Source of the DNA: Pirellula sp.
Lineage (GTDB): Bacteria; Planctomycetota; Planctomycetia; Pirellulales; PNKZ01
NCBI GenBank assembly: GCA_013822735.1
Contig: PNKZ01000002.1
Location: 310,001-374,000, forward strand
DNA: 64,000 nucleotides
Direction of reading: 5' to 3'
Below are positions 35,425 through 44,497 of the stretch, piece by piece. The position numbers and the translations under genes were made by a program. How positions within the stretch are numbered: position 1 is the stretch's first letter; each line of letters starts with the position of its first letter. A model generated the notes under the pieces. It did no database searches. It was not told where the DNA came from and was given only the letters and a program-made list of their open reading frames with translations.

Positions 35425-36699
35425 CTATGTCAGCCGGCCTTCGTAGGCCCAAAGCCCAAGTGCCGGATTGCTGATGTAGAAGATACGCTCTCCGTCCCCC
35501 AAAGTGTTCCAACCGTCGGCTAAAACCTTGGGGTCGTAGCGACTCGACATCGCTTTCAAGTCGGCGTAATGATAGCCGACTCCTTCCACTTCATGCCGCG
35601 TGAGTTCGCCGGGGCAATACGTCACGTCGAACCGACCCTCGGATGAGCCGTGGATCAAGTGCGCCGCCGCCGAGAGATTGCCTTGTAGGTCGGCATTGTC
35701 GCGCATGAAGCCCATGATTTCCGGCGTCGTGCGGTAGCCGTACTTGCGGATGAGCGCATCGATTTGAGGATCCTCACCGAACGTTTTTACGCCCGGGGCT
35801 AGGACGACCAGTTGTCCGCGATCGGCAATGGCCATGCGCGTGCGATAGATTGCCTTGTTGCCGAGCCAGGTGCTATGGAACTCTTCTTCATCGAGGTAGA
35901 CGACGACCTTCGGCAGCTCTTCCTTAAGAATCGTGAAATTCACTTGAATGGAGAGGGCCGCGGCTTGCTCGTAGCAATCGTGGTCGTCGCCGATGAAGAG
36001 TCCGCGCGTTACCAACTCGCGGCGCTCGTTCGTGCCGACGACCGTGAGCGCGTAGAGCAGCGGCAGATCCTTGCAAAAATGTTCTTGGGCATAGTTGAGA
36101 ATGCGGCGCAGCGGCGTATCGGCGCGCCCCATCATCCGTTCCATGCCGTAGGCTGCGCCGATGAAATGGCTTTCGTTAATTCCCTGCGAGCCGCCGGTGC
36201 CGACGAAGATGTTCTTGTTGTAATTGGCCATCCCCATCACTTCGTGTGGCACGACTTGGCCGATCGAGAGAATGAGGTCGTGCCCACCTTGCCACAAGAG
36301 CTTGTTTAGCTGGGCGGGCCAAGGGCGATTCCAGATCCCTTCGGTTGCTTGCGTCACGAATTCGGCGGGAACGTGGCCGATGGTCACGACATCGTCGCGC
36401 CAACGGTGTTCGCGAAAGAGCGACTTCGGCACGCCGGGATACATCCGGTCGAGCTGCCAGTCGGGCATGACGAAGTGCGTCCCGAGGGCCGGCATAATGT
36501 CGACGAGCCGGTCGCCATAGTACTCGTAGGTCTGGCAAGTCAGCGGCCCGCTGCGGCTGTTGAAGCGCGTGAAGTCGGGCGGTACGGCCAGCACGCGGTT
36601 GCGCTCGCCGAGGCGGCGAAACACGCCGTGCAAGGCCTCGCGAAGGTCGTCGTTTGAAAGCTCGGTGGTCGGCGAACCGACGGCATAGTAGGTGGTCAT
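35425..36699 (-). CDS. LarA-family (lactate racemase domain) protein, possible sugar-acid epimerase
   Basis: A 424-residue nickel-pincer-type isomerase relative. The LarA start block is seen as VPPDFTRFNSRSG (DxTR motif). The Lys that anchors the pincer cofactor fits the ANYNKNIFVGTGGSQG segment, with INESHFIGAAYGMERM following. A second half contains LVVLAPGVKTFGEDP. LarA proper racemises lactate; homologues include gluconate 2-epimerase and other sugar-acid epimerases. Here the neighbours are sugar-acid enzymes. No larB, larC or larE (cofactor synthesis) is adjacent. It is convergent with the dehydratase gene. Confidence 0.7.
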   Translation of the reverse strand: MTTYYAVGSPTTELSNDDLREALHGVFRRLGERNRVLAVPPDFTRFNSRSGPLTCQTYEYYGDRLVDIMPALGTHFVMPDWQLDRMYPGVPKSLFREHRWRDDVVTIGHVPAEFVTQATEGIWNRPWPAQLNKLLWQGGHDLILSIGQVVPHEVMGMANYNKNIFVGTGGSQGINESHFIGAAYGMERMMGRADTPLRRILNYAQEHFCKDLPLLYALTVVGTNERRELVTRGLFIGDDHDCYEQAAALSIQVNFTILKEELPKVVVYLDEEEFHSTWLGNKAIYRTRMAIADRGQLVVLAPGVKTFGEDPQIDALIRKYGYRTTPEIMGFMRDNADLQGNLSAAAHLIHGSSEGRFDVTYCPGELTRHEVEGVGYHYADLKAMSSRYDPKVLADGWNTLGDGERIFYISNPALGLWAYEGRLT

Positions 36700-36774
36700 G
36701 CCCTCTATTTTGCGGCATGTCCGGGGCGATCGTCTAGTCGTAACGTTCCGACTCGGCCGGGATAGGGCCCGATC

Positions 36775-38229
36775 CTACGGCTTCATTTCGCCCGCCAATC
36801 GAAGCACCTCTTTGGTGAACTTTTCCGACGCCGTGCGTTCGACCCGATTCGTGCCGAGCCATGTTTCGTAGCCGCCCAGATCGTGGTGGCGAGGCGTCGG
36901 GAGGTAGCCGTAGTAGCCGTGTGCCAGCGAGACGAGGAATGAGTTTTTAATCGGCGAGCGCTTGCGGAAGTCTAAGCCGATTTCGCAGAATACTTCGCAA
37001 GGCATCGTGCCGATACAGACATCGCCGATGCGCAAGGCTTGCACCGGCAGATTTCCTTCCGCGGGATATTCGGCCAATGCCAAAGTTCGTTTGGCGTAGG
37101 CGTTCTGAAGAATCGTCTCGCGCCCTTCGGGCAGCTTATCCGCCTGCACCTTCTTGGCCCAGGCAATTTGATCTTCGGTCGGGCGGCGCCAAGCGATGGT
37201 CGGCTCGGAGTAGCGCGCGTCGAGCGTGAGGTCGCTACGATAGGTCAGGTCCTTCATCGCGAGTTGCACTTTCTTTGCGACGTCGTCGGCCACGATTTGC
37301 ATTTGTTCGTAAGGGCCTTGCTTGCCGCGCGGGTTGCGAAAGTTGATGTTGTTGATGTCGCCGCTCGTGCCGTTGGCCATCATCGCCACAAACGGCGGAT
37401 CCTGTCGCTCGGGCGTAAGCAACTTCTTCATCTCTTCGGCGAACATGCCGAAATAATCCGCCGACACCGCGGCGCCGCTCACGCCGCCGACGTAGTGCAG
37501 CGAATAGGCGGCGAACAGTCCGATCGGCTTGCCGCCCGGCTCGCGCACTGCGACGAACGAAACCGTGGGATCGGTCGGCCCGGCCGGCTCCACAAGGTTC
37601 GGGTTGCCCGCGCCGGGATTCATTTTTACGAGATCGGTGCCGCCGAACGGGTTGGGCGGCATGGTGCCCGGGCGGAGAAACCAGCGACGATTGAAGACGT
37701 GTTCGGGGATATCCACGGAGCCGTAGGCGAGTTCGGCGGGCCGGAGCGTGTTGACGCAACGCTGCACGCCGTCGGCGATGCGGCGGGCAACGAACTTTTG
37801 ATACTCGTCCATTTCCGGGGCATACACATAGCGATCGTTACCGAGTGCGCTGCTGGCGGAATGCGTATGCGTGGCGGAGATCAGCACGTTTGCGCGTGGA
37901 ATGCCGGTACGCTCTTCGATGATGCGGCGTGCTTCGTCGCTGATGAGCTTGTGCACGCCCAACAAGTCGCAAACCACGAGCGCCAGCTTCGTTTTGCCGT
38001 CGTCGAGAACGAGGCAGCGCGCGTGCAGTTCGTCGTGAATGTGCTTCGACGGCGACGGGCTGAAGCCGCCGATAATGTCGCCGCCGATCGCGGGAGTAAG
38101 GTTGCTCGTGGCGGCCGCGGCGCGAAACGGCGCCGGCTTGCCCTCGTGATCACCGGCGAGAACACTTGAACCAAGGATCGAAGCGAACAGCGCGCAGAGG
38201 AGCGAAGCGGACAAACGAAAGTGCGTCAT
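36775..38229 (-). CDS. Secreted neutral/alkaline ceramidase-like protein
   Basis: A 484-residue exported protein. The signal peptide MTHFRLSASLLCALFASILG ends near VLAGDHEG. The N-terminal domain carries FRAAAATSNLTPAIGGDIIGGFSP and NVLISATHTHSASSALGN (metal-binding His pair in HTH). Later come AYSLHYVGG, MANGTSGDINNINF (equivalent to the catalytic ceramidase loop NGDxSPN region) and HGYYGYLPTPRHHDLGGYETW. Proteins with this domain hydrolyse ceramide in some bacteria, but the planctomycete branch is uncharacterised and shorter, lacking the C-terminal lipid-binding domain. Substrate uncertain. Confidence 0.75.
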   Translation of the reverse strand: MTHFRLSASLLCALFASILGSSVLAGDHEGKPAPFRAAAATSNLTPAIGGDIIGGFSPSPSKHIHDELHARCLVLDDGKTKLALVVCDLLGVHKLISDEARRIIEERTGIPRANVLISATHTHSASSALGNDRYVYAPEMDEYQKFVARRIADGVQRCVNTLRPAELAYGSVDIPEHVFNRRWFLRPGTMPPNPFGGTDLVKMNPGAGNPNLVEPAGPTDPTVSFVAVREPGGKPIGLFAAYSLHYVGGVSGAAVSADYFGMFAEEMKKLLTPERQDPPFVAMMANGTSGDINNINFRNPRGKQGPYEQMQIVADDVAKKVQLAMKDLTYRSDLTLDARYSEPTIAWRRPTEDQIAWAKKVQADKLPEGRETILQNAYAKRTLALAEYPAEGNLPVQALRIGDVCIGTMPCEVFCEIGLDFRKRSPIKNSFLVSLAHGYYGYLPTPRHHDLGGYETWLGTNRVERTASEKFTKEVLRLAGEMKP

Positions 38230-38319
38230 GGGAGATCGGCGGAAGGAGGATGCTGGAATGGAGATTTCTCGGCGGGGCGTGTAGTGTGCCGCGCCGCGCT
38301 CGCAATGTCCAGCAATTCT

Positions 38320-40383
38320 CTAGCTCGCCAACCCGGAGCGGGTGCGTAGGAAGAGCGGCTCCAGCGCCCCGGCGGCGGCAGGTTTGATCAAATGTTCGTC
38401 GAAGCCGGCCTCGCGCGAGCGGCGTCGGTCTTCCGATTGTCCGTAGCCTGTGAGTGCGACCAGAATCGTTGAGGCGAATTGCGGCTTTTCACGCAGGCGA
38501 CGGGCGATGTCGTAGCCGCTCAGTCCGGGCAAACCGATGTCGAGAAAGATCACGTCGGGCCGGAAACTTTCGGCCGCTTCCACAGCCTTGAGGCCGTCGT
38601 GCTCGACCAAGGTTTCATGTTGCCAGAACCGCTCAAGCAGCGTCGCCAAAGTTTGCGCCGAGCCGACGTTGTCTTCAACGATGAGCACGCGCAGGCGTGG
38701 GACCGTGCCAGACGGTCGGGCGGCCGGCGATTTCGCCGGGAGTTCTGACAATTTATCCAGAGATAAGTGCACGGTAAATTCAGCGCCGTGCTCGGGGCCG
38801 TTGCTATGCACCTCGACCGTGCCGCCGTGCATTTCGACGATACTGCGGACGACGGTGAGTCCGATCCCGAGTCCCCCTTGCGCACGTTCGATGGTCCGAG
38901 CCGATTGCGTAAAGAGGTCGAAGATTTTCGGCAAGAGTGCGGGCTCAATTCCCATTCCTTGATCGCGCACCGTGACTGCCACGCCGCCGGGCTCCAACTC
39001 GGCCTCGACGTCGATTGTGGTTTTCGGCGGCGAGTATTTGGAGGCGTTTTGCAGCAGGTTCACCAGTACTTGGCACAATCGCACGAGATCGCCATAGAGC
39101 GGCACGGGAGCATCCGGCATACGAACCTGGAGTGTTTGTTGGCGCTCGTCGCAAATCGGACGAACCGTTTCGACGGCACGGTAGACGACGTCCTCCAGCG
39201 ACACGCGCTCCATGCGCAATTCGATTTTACCCCGCATGATGCGTGAGACATCGAGCAAGTCGTCGACCATGTGGACCATGTGTTCCACTTGCCGCGACAT
39301 GATCGGCAGTAATTCTTGTCGCGTTTTTTCGTCGTCGCCGAAGCTATTAAGAATCGTCAGAGCATTGCGGACCGGCGCCAACGGGTTGCGTAGCTCATGA
39401 CCGAGCATTGCCAGGAACTCGTCTTTTCGGCGATCGGCGTCTCGCAACTCGGCATGAAGCCGTGCGTTGTCGACCGCGACGGCGATACGCCGGCCGAGGT
39501 CTTCGGCCATTTCGAGATCCGCCTGTTGGAATGTCGGATGGTCTGCGGCAGCGCCGAAAAGCACGCGTCCGATCAAACGCGAGCGGATTATGAGGGGAAC
39601 GCTGAGCATGGAATCGGCGGCAAAACGAATCTCGGAGTTCGCATTGTTCGGGGCGCTGGAGAGATGCGATTTTGCATCGTCGTCCGTAGGCGCGAGCGTC
39701 TGCGCCCAATTCGTCAGCTCGGCCCTTTGCGATGCATCCGTGTGCACACAAACACTCCGCGCCGGATGCTCTGCCTCCTTCATGACGTCGATCACGCACC
39801 AAGAGGCGAAACGCGGCACCGCAAGTCGAGCGACGATTTGCAGCGTGCTTTCCAGATCGATGAGCCGGACCAGCGCCTCGCTTGCTTCGGCGAGAAAGTG
39901 GAAGCGGCTCTCCGCGCGTCTGCGTTCTTCAATCTCGCCTTGCAACGATTCGTTGGCCGCGTGCAATTCGGCGGTTCGAGCTTTGACATCCCTTTCCAGC
40001 GCCTCGGGACTTCGCATAGCGAGCACCCGAGGTACGTTCGGGATCAATGCAAACACGGTCGCCCAAGAGACGAGAGCCGTCGTGAGTTTGATGAGGCCCG
40101 AGAGCCGATAGGCCGGCCACCAGAAGATGACGGCGTCCATCAGATGCGTCGTGCCGCAGGCGAGGATGAAAGCGCCGAAGAGCAGGAACACCATGCGAAA
40201 CGGCAGGTCTTTCTTTCGCGCCGCGAAATAGACGAGGATTCCCGGAATGGTGAAGTACGCGGCCCAAATCGCGCCGTCGGAAAGGATGTGCAACCATCCA
40301 TGCACGGTCGTCCAGCCGGAACCACACGACCAGCGGGGTGGGAAGCCCGTCGTGTCGAACAGACGCCAAAAGTAGTCGAGCAT
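38320..40383 (-). CDS. Hybrid histidine kinase with ethylene-receptor transmembrane domain
   Basis: A 687-residue membrane sensor. Residues about 30-115 form three transmembrane helices identical in layout to the ethylene-binding domain of plant ETR1: HILSDGAIWAAYFTIP holds Asp36, Tyr43, Ile46 and Pro47, and FGAFILACGTTHL holds Cys76 and His80. The spacings Asp-Tyr 7, Pro-Cys 29 and Cys-His 4 equal those of ETR1 (Asp25, Tyr32, Pro36, Cys65, His69). Then follow a coiled segment, a GAF-type domain (about 150-300), HisKA with EFLAMLGHELRNPLAPVRNAL, the ATPase domain (DQGMGIEPALLPKIF, GGLGIGLTVV) and a C-terminal receiver with VIFLDIGLPGLSGYD. Likely a copper-dependent ethylene or related ligand sensor. 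The ATG at 40383 is chosen as start. It is adjacent to the phytochrome operon. Confidence 0.92.
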   Translation of the reverse strand: MLDYFWRLFDTTGFPPRWSCGSGWTTVHGWLHILSDGAIWAAYFTIPGILVYFAARKKDLPFRMVFLLFGAFILACGTTHLMDAVIFWWPAYRLSGLIKLTTALVSWATVFALIPNVPRVLAMRSPEALERDVKARTAELHAANESLQGEIEERRRAESRFHFLAEASEALVRLIDLESTLQIVARLAVPRFASWCVIDVMKEAEHPARSVCVHTDASQRAELTNWAQTLAPTDDDAKSHLSSAPNNANSEIRFAADSMLSVPLIIRSRLIGRVLFGAAADHPTFQQADLEMAEDLGRRIAVAVDNARLHAELRDADRRKDEFLAMLGHELRNPLAPVRNALTILNSFGDDEKTRQELLPIMSRQVEHMVHMVDDLLDVSRIMRGKIELRMERVSLEDVVYRAVETVRPICDERQQTLQVRMPDAPVPLYGDLVRLCQVLVNLLQNASKYSPPKTTIDVEAELEPGGVAVTVRDQGMGIEPALLPKIFDLFTQSARTIERAQGGLGIGLTVVRSIVEMHGGTVEVHSNGPEHGAEFTVHLSLDKLSELPAKSPAARPSGTVPRLRVLIVEDNVGSAQTLATLLERFWQHETLVEHDGLKAVEAAESFRPDVIFLDIGLPGLSGYDIARRLREKPQFASTILVALTGYGQSEDRRRSREAGFDEHLIKPAAAGALEPLFLRTRSGLAS

Positions 40384-40686
40384 GCTTTGCGGCCCGGATG
40401 GCAAGGAGAATTTCGATGTCGCGCCGAACGATTAGCTCAGGCCCGTATGTCGCCTAAACTTCGACATGTCCGAGCTTGCTGCGTTGTATGCCTAAGTCAG
40501 CACCGTGTCGACGTTTATCGCCGGCCTAGGAAATCGTCGGCGTCGATTCTATCCCGTAGTCCTCGAATCGGGCTTCTGCAGATTGTGGTCGATCATTGAC
40601 CACCCGCCCCAACGAACGTCGGCTTCGCGCAGTCGTCCAGAATCACGCAGTGAAGCTGCGTAAGATCTCGGCCGATTTCTCGCGGC
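40384..40686. other. 303-base gap before the ethylene-type kinase
   Basis: No gene with recognisable features is seen. Being upstream of the leftward kinase gene, it should contain its promoter or a processing site between it and the phytochrome block. No clear -10/-35 pair or operator stands out by eye. Confidence 0.4.
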
Positions 40687-41265
40687 CTACTTGCGGTCGA
40701 GGGAGTTGGCGAGCGCCTCGCCAACTTGCTGCACGTCGGTTTCATTGACCGAGCCGAAAGCAAAACGGGCCGCGATTTTTCCACGATATCCGACGATTGC
40801 CACCAACTGCACGTCGTTGCCGGGTTGCCAACCTTCGGGCCCTTCGGCATCCGCAAATACGCCGAGACTCGACTTCTGCAGTTGGAGTGATTGCTGCACG
40901 CGCGGTAGATATTCCTTAGTGGCATCCACCTCGGCACTGAGCCAAATGGCACGGATTTCCGCGGTCGCACTGTAGCCCGACAGCTTCTCATCGAGTGTTT
41001 TCAGGAATCGGGCCACGGGGCGATCCCAACGCGCGCTTGGTATCAACAGGTATACAACCGGCTTAGCGGCTGCTGCTTGAGCCGCATCGATCTGCGCATA
41101 GCTGCCGTCCGCTTGCAGCAACTCGACGTTGAGAGGCTTTGCAGTCGTGCCGATCGCGACATCGTCCGCAGTAAGCGGCGTCGTGCAAAGCGCAATGGCG
41201 GCGGCAAAGGCCAGGAGATGCCGGAGCGTGCTGAGTGAACGACAATCGAGTAGTTCGGTGTGCAT
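40687..41265 (-). CDS. Exported thioredoxin-fold protein without a CxxC motif
   Basis: A 192-residue protein with a signal peptide (MHTELLDCRSLSTLRHLLAF, cleavage after about CTTPLTA). The mature part, with IGTTAKPLNVELLQADGSYAQID, KPVVYLLIPSARWDRPVARFLKTLDEK and GWQPGNDVQLVAIVGYRGKIAARFAFG, has the strand-helix pattern of AhpC/TSA or TlpA relatives. The catalytic cysteines are missing, so it is not a redox enzyme of the usual kind. It starts 82 bases after bphO on the same strand and could be co-transcribed with it. Function not known. Confidence 0.55.
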   Translation of the reverse strand: MHTELLDCRSLSTLRHLLAFAAAIALCTTPLTADDVAIGTTAKPLNVELLQADGSYAQIDAAQAAAAKPVVYLLIPSARWDRPVARFLKTLDEKLSGYSATAEIRAIWLSAEVDATKEYLPRVQQSLQLQKSSLGVFADAEGPEGWQPGNDVQLVAIVGYRGKIAARFAFGSVNETDVQQVGEALANSLDRK

Positions 41266-41346
41266 TTTCCATCTCTTGGGTGTGCTGCGCGGCAATCCGT
41301 CCGATGAATCTAACCGCGGGGCGATGGGAATGTTTCGCCGATCCAC

Positions 41347-41982
41347 TTATTGCATTTGGGAAACGTCCGAATTCTGGGGCAGGCCCGAAACAGTGATGGG
41401 CTTCGCAACCAACCACGCATGCAAATGTTCAAAAGTCGCCACAGCCGCCGCAGCTGCGGCACCGTACGAATCGCGTGGAACTGCAACTGTGGCGGCTACG
41501 GCGAACTCCGACCATTTTTTTCCTACGTCGCGACCATAGCACGAGAAGTACGACAATCCGCCGCCGGGCAGAAGGCCCCATTTTGCTCGAAAATGTCGCG
41601 CCAGTATTTCTCCTCCCAGCGTCGATCCTTCGACGACATACCAAGATCCCCACGCGTCCGCGGCAGTGCTCAAGCGCGGAAGGCAATCTCGTGGCGCGGT
41701 TCGCAATAGCGAGTCCTTCGCAACGTCGGCGAGCTCGCGTTCGTGCGCAAATCGCAAGTCGTCGACAAGTAATTCTGATTTCCGTCGGGCGTCGAACATC
41801 GCGCGGTCGGCCGATCCGAGTAATGCCCCGACTTGCATTTCCCAAGGAGCGATAAAGGCGTACATGCTTCGCAACAACTGAAAATAGTCGCGTCGGGTTA
41901 GGTCCGCTCGTAAGAGGTCGAGATCGCTCTCCAATCGCTCATGAGCTTGCGCCGTCGCTTGTCGTAGTTTCGCCAACAACAT
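41347..41982 (-). CDS. bphO: Heme oxygenase (biliverdin-producing)
   Basis: A 211-residue all-helical enzyme that cleaves heme to biliverdin, CO and iron. TAQAHERLESDLDLLRADLT near the N terminus gives the proximal heme-ligand His14. AWGSWYVVEGSTLGGEILARHF near residue 110 is the distal helix (GSxxGG) signature of BphO. Biliverdin is the chromophore of bacteriophytochrome, and the bphP gene lies in the same leftward block, two genes upstream. Only 10 bases separate it from the preceding hybrid kinase gene. The TTG-rich region after it leads to the thioredoxin-fold gene. Confidence 0.9.
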   Translation of the reverse strand: MLLAKLRQATAQAHERLESDLDLLRADLTRRDYFQLLRSMYAFIAPWEMQVGALLGSADRAMFDARRKSELLVDDLRFAHERELADVAKDSLLRTAPRDCLPRLSTAADAWGSWYVVEGSTLGGEILARHFRAKWGLLPGGGLSYFSCYGRDVGKKWSEFAVAATVAVPRDSYGAAAAAAVATFEHLHAWLVAKPITVSGLPQNSDVSQMQ

Positions 41983-41992
41983 ATCCGGTCAC

Positions 41993-43924
41993 CTAATTCG
42001 AACTCTTTGCGACGCCGTCTGTGAGCGTGATGTTGCGCATGACGTCGGTTAGTAGCGTCCGCAATTCTTGAGGGTCGGTCGGCTTGACAAAATGGTGATG
42101 GAAGCCGGCCTGTGCCGTCCGCCGTCGATCTTCTTCCCCGCCATAGCCTGTAAGCGCCACGACGCGAACCTTGCGCAGGGGTTCTAATTCGTGCACCTGA
42201 CGAATCACTTCGAACCCGTCCATTCCCGGCAGCCCTAGGTCTAAAAGCATGAGCTGCGGGGGGCGGTCGACGGCAAGTTGGAGCGCTTCGTGCCCGTTAT
42301 ATGCCGTGGCCACATCGCAACCCCAGAGACGCACGAGCATCGCCAGCGTGGCGGCCGAATCATGATTGTCGTCGACGATGAGAACGCGTAGGCGTTTGTC
42401 GAATTTTGTCGGCGGTTCCATGGGGCGTTCACCTGGCCGGGGGTTTGCGGCCGCTTGTTCCGCAGCGATGGGAATTCGTAGGGTAAACTCGCTCCCTTGG
42501 TTCAGGCCGGAACTCTGCGCCTCGACGACGCCGTCGTGCATTTCCACAATCCGGCGTACGAGCGTGAGCCCGATTCCCAAACCTCCTTGCGCACGGTCGA
42601 GCGTTCGATCCGCTTGCGTGAAGAGCTCGAAAATCGAAGTGAGCGCGTCGGGTGCGATGCCGATTCCATCGTCACGGACCTTAATCAAGGCTTGGCCCTC
42701 TCGGGCTTCCAGCATGATGTCGATGGTTCCTCGGTTCGGAGTAAACTTCGCCGCATTCACCAGCAGATTGATGACGACTTGAGCCAGGCGATTGCCGTCG
42801 CCGAAAACGTAGATGTCGGCATTCGGCGTGCTGGTCCGCAAACAGTGTTCGCGAGCGTCCATCAGAGGCTTCGCAGCTTCCACGGCCCGAGCGATCACGT
42901 CGTTGAGCGAAGTCGGTTCGCGTCGCAAGACGATTTTGCCGCGCGTGATCCGCGACACGTCGAGCAAGTCATCGACGAGTCGAACCATGTGGTCGACTTG
43001 CCGCGTCATGACTTCGGCGGCGCGTTGGAGCGGCACATCGAGCGATCCATCCATTTTTAACACGTGCAACGCGTTGCGAATCGGCGCCAACGGGTTGCGC
43101 AACTCGTGCGCCAACATCGCCAAGAACTCGTCTTTTCGTTGATCGGCTTCACGCAAGGCGTTCTCCGCCTGCTTGCGTTCTCGGATATCGCGAACGAATG
43201 CTTGCGTTCGTCCGTCCGGCATGGACCGAGCCCGAACTTCGACCGGTAGGAAGCTTCCGTCCGCGTGGCGCAATTCCCATTCGCCGGAGTGCATGCTGCC
43301 GGAATCACCGAACGCGGTTCGCAGTTGCTCGAAGCGGGGAAGTTCACTTTGTTGCAGCAAATCCACCGCCGGCCGACCGAGCAGTTGTTCGCGACTCCGG
43401 CCCAGCATTTCACAACCGCTGCGATTTACGTCGACGAGCTTCCCCTCCGAATCGGCAATGAATATTCCGTCGGGGGCGTCTTCCACAAGCTGGCGATATC
43501 GCTGCTCGACGATCTTCAATTCCGATTCGATGCGTCGTTTGTCGCGCCGTTCTTCGACTAACTTTACGGCATCACGCACGGCGGGCAACAGCCGATCGAG
43601 CCGTTGCTTGAGGACATAGTCGTTGGCCCCGAGCTTGAGCATATCGACTGCTAATTCCTCGCCGAGCGTCCCCGATACGAAGATAAACGGCGTGTCGAGG
43701 TCGAGCGACCGAACGAGCCGAAGTGCGGCGCGGCCGTCGTAGTCGGGCAAGGTGTGGTCGGCCAAAATCAAATCATATTTCTTCGCGCTCACGGCATTTT
43801 CAAACTCGCGGCGCGAAACCGCGATCTCAAGTTGGAAGCTTAGACCGCTGTCGCGCAGACGTTCGCGCACCAACTCCGCATCGTTGCGGCTGTCTTCCAA
43901 CAGGAGTATTTGAAAATCGGACAC
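41993..43924 (-). CDS. Hybrid histidine kinase, REC-PAS-HisKA-HATPase-REC
   Basis: A 643-residue soluble two-component protein with no transmembrane helix. An N-terminal receiver (phospho-acceptor Asp56 in LILADHTLPDYDG) is followed by a PAS domain (about 125-245, with DAPDGIFIADSEGKLVDVNRSGCEML). Next come HisKA with EFLAMLAHELRNPLAPIRNAL (about residue 275) and the ATPase domain (DDGIGIAPDALTSIF, GGLGIGLTLV). A C-terminal receiver carries PQLMLLDLGLPGMDGFEV. The GTG at 43924 is chosen because AGGGG stands 8 bases before it. It lies 96 bases after the response regulator and 10 before bphO, so it probably relays the phytochrome signal. Confidence 0.9.
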   Translation of the reverse strand: MSDFQILLLEDSRNDAELVRERLRDSGLSFQLEIAVSRREFENAVSAKKYDLILADHTLPDYDGRAALRLVRSLDLDTPFIFVSGTLGEELAVDMLKLGANDYVLKQRLDRLLPAVRDAVKLVEERRDKRRIESELKIVEQRYRQLVEDAPDGIFIADSEGKLVDVNRSGCEMLGRSREQLLGRPAVDLLQQSELPRFEQLRTAFGDSGSMHSGEWELRHADGSFLPVEVRARSMPDGRTQAFVRDIRERKQAENALREADQRKDEFLAMLAHELRNPLAPIRNALHVLKMDGSLDVPLQRAAEVMTRQVDHMVRLVDDLLDVSRITRGKIVLRREPTSLNDVIARAVEAAKPLMDAREHCLRTSTPNADIYVFGDGNRLAQVVINLLVNAAKFTPNRGTIDIMLEAREGQALIKVRDDGIGIAPDALTSIFELFTQADRTLDRAQGGLGIGLTLVRRIVEMHDGVVEAQSSGLNQGSEFTLRIPIAAEQAAANPRPGERPMEPPTKFDKRLRVLIVDDNHDSAATLAMLVRLWGCDVATAYNGHEALQLAVDRPPQLMLLDLGLPGMDGFEVIRQVHELEPLRKVRVVALTGYGGEEDRRRTAQAGFHHHFVKPTDPQELRTLLTDVMRNITLTDGVAKSSN

Positions 43925-44020
43925 GACCGCGACCCCTATGTACAAATGCTTCGACAAACGTGGAGACTTCGGCTTGATCTCGCTTTAGCGGAAATCTTGG
44001 GAAACGGAGCGATCAGTTGG

Positions 44021-44497
44021 TCAGCTCGCGGGCGCATCGGCAAATCGCGGCTTAACGCTGCCGGGCGGAGGCTCATTGAGCACCGCCCAAAACATGCCGA
44101 GCGATTGAATGGCCTCGATAAAGTCGGGGAACCCCACCGGCTTAACCACGTAGGCGTTCACGCCGAGCCTGTAGCTGTTGATCAAGTCTTGCTCTTCGCG
44201 CGACGACGTCAAAATCACGACCGGCAGTGACTGCAGCGCGGAATCGGAACGAATGGCCTTCAAGACTTGAATACCGTCGAGCTTCGGTAGCTTGAGATCG
44301 AGCAATACGACGGCCGGATTGCCTTGCGGTCGCTCGGTCCAATTGCCGCGCCGCATCAGGTAATCAAGCGCCTCGACGCCGTCGCGCGCCGTCACGACGT
44401 CGTTCGCCAAGTTGCTCTTGGCCAGTGCGACGAGCGTGAGTTCCAAATCCTTCGGGTTGTCTTCCACCAATAAGATGGGTTTGAGTAAGTTCGTCAT
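44021..44497 (-). CDS. Single-domain response regulator (Rcp1-type) coupled to bphP
   Basis: A 158-residue receiver. PILLVEDNPKDLELTLVALAK (acidic pair at the end of beta1), AVVLLDLKLPKLDGIQVLK (phospho-acceptor Asp about residue 65), LPVVILTSSREEQDL (Thr/Ser) and AYVVKPVGFPDF (Lys) are all intact. The length and the RGNW...RPQGNP insert before beta3 are those of Rcp1/CphA-type regulators paired with phytochromes. Its ATG (44497) overlaps the bphP stop by four bases, so it is translated with the photoreceptor and should be its direct target. It has no output domain, so the signal must go on through protein contact or the hybrid kinase. Confidence 0.93.
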   Translation of the reverse strand: MTNLLKPILLVEDNPKDLELTLVALAKSNLANDVVTARDGVEALDYLMRRGNWTERPQGNPAVVLLDLKLPKLDGIQVLKAIRSDSALQSLPVVILTSSREEQDLINSYRLGVNAYVVKPVGFPDFIEAIQSLGMFWAVLNEPPPGSVKPRFADAPAS

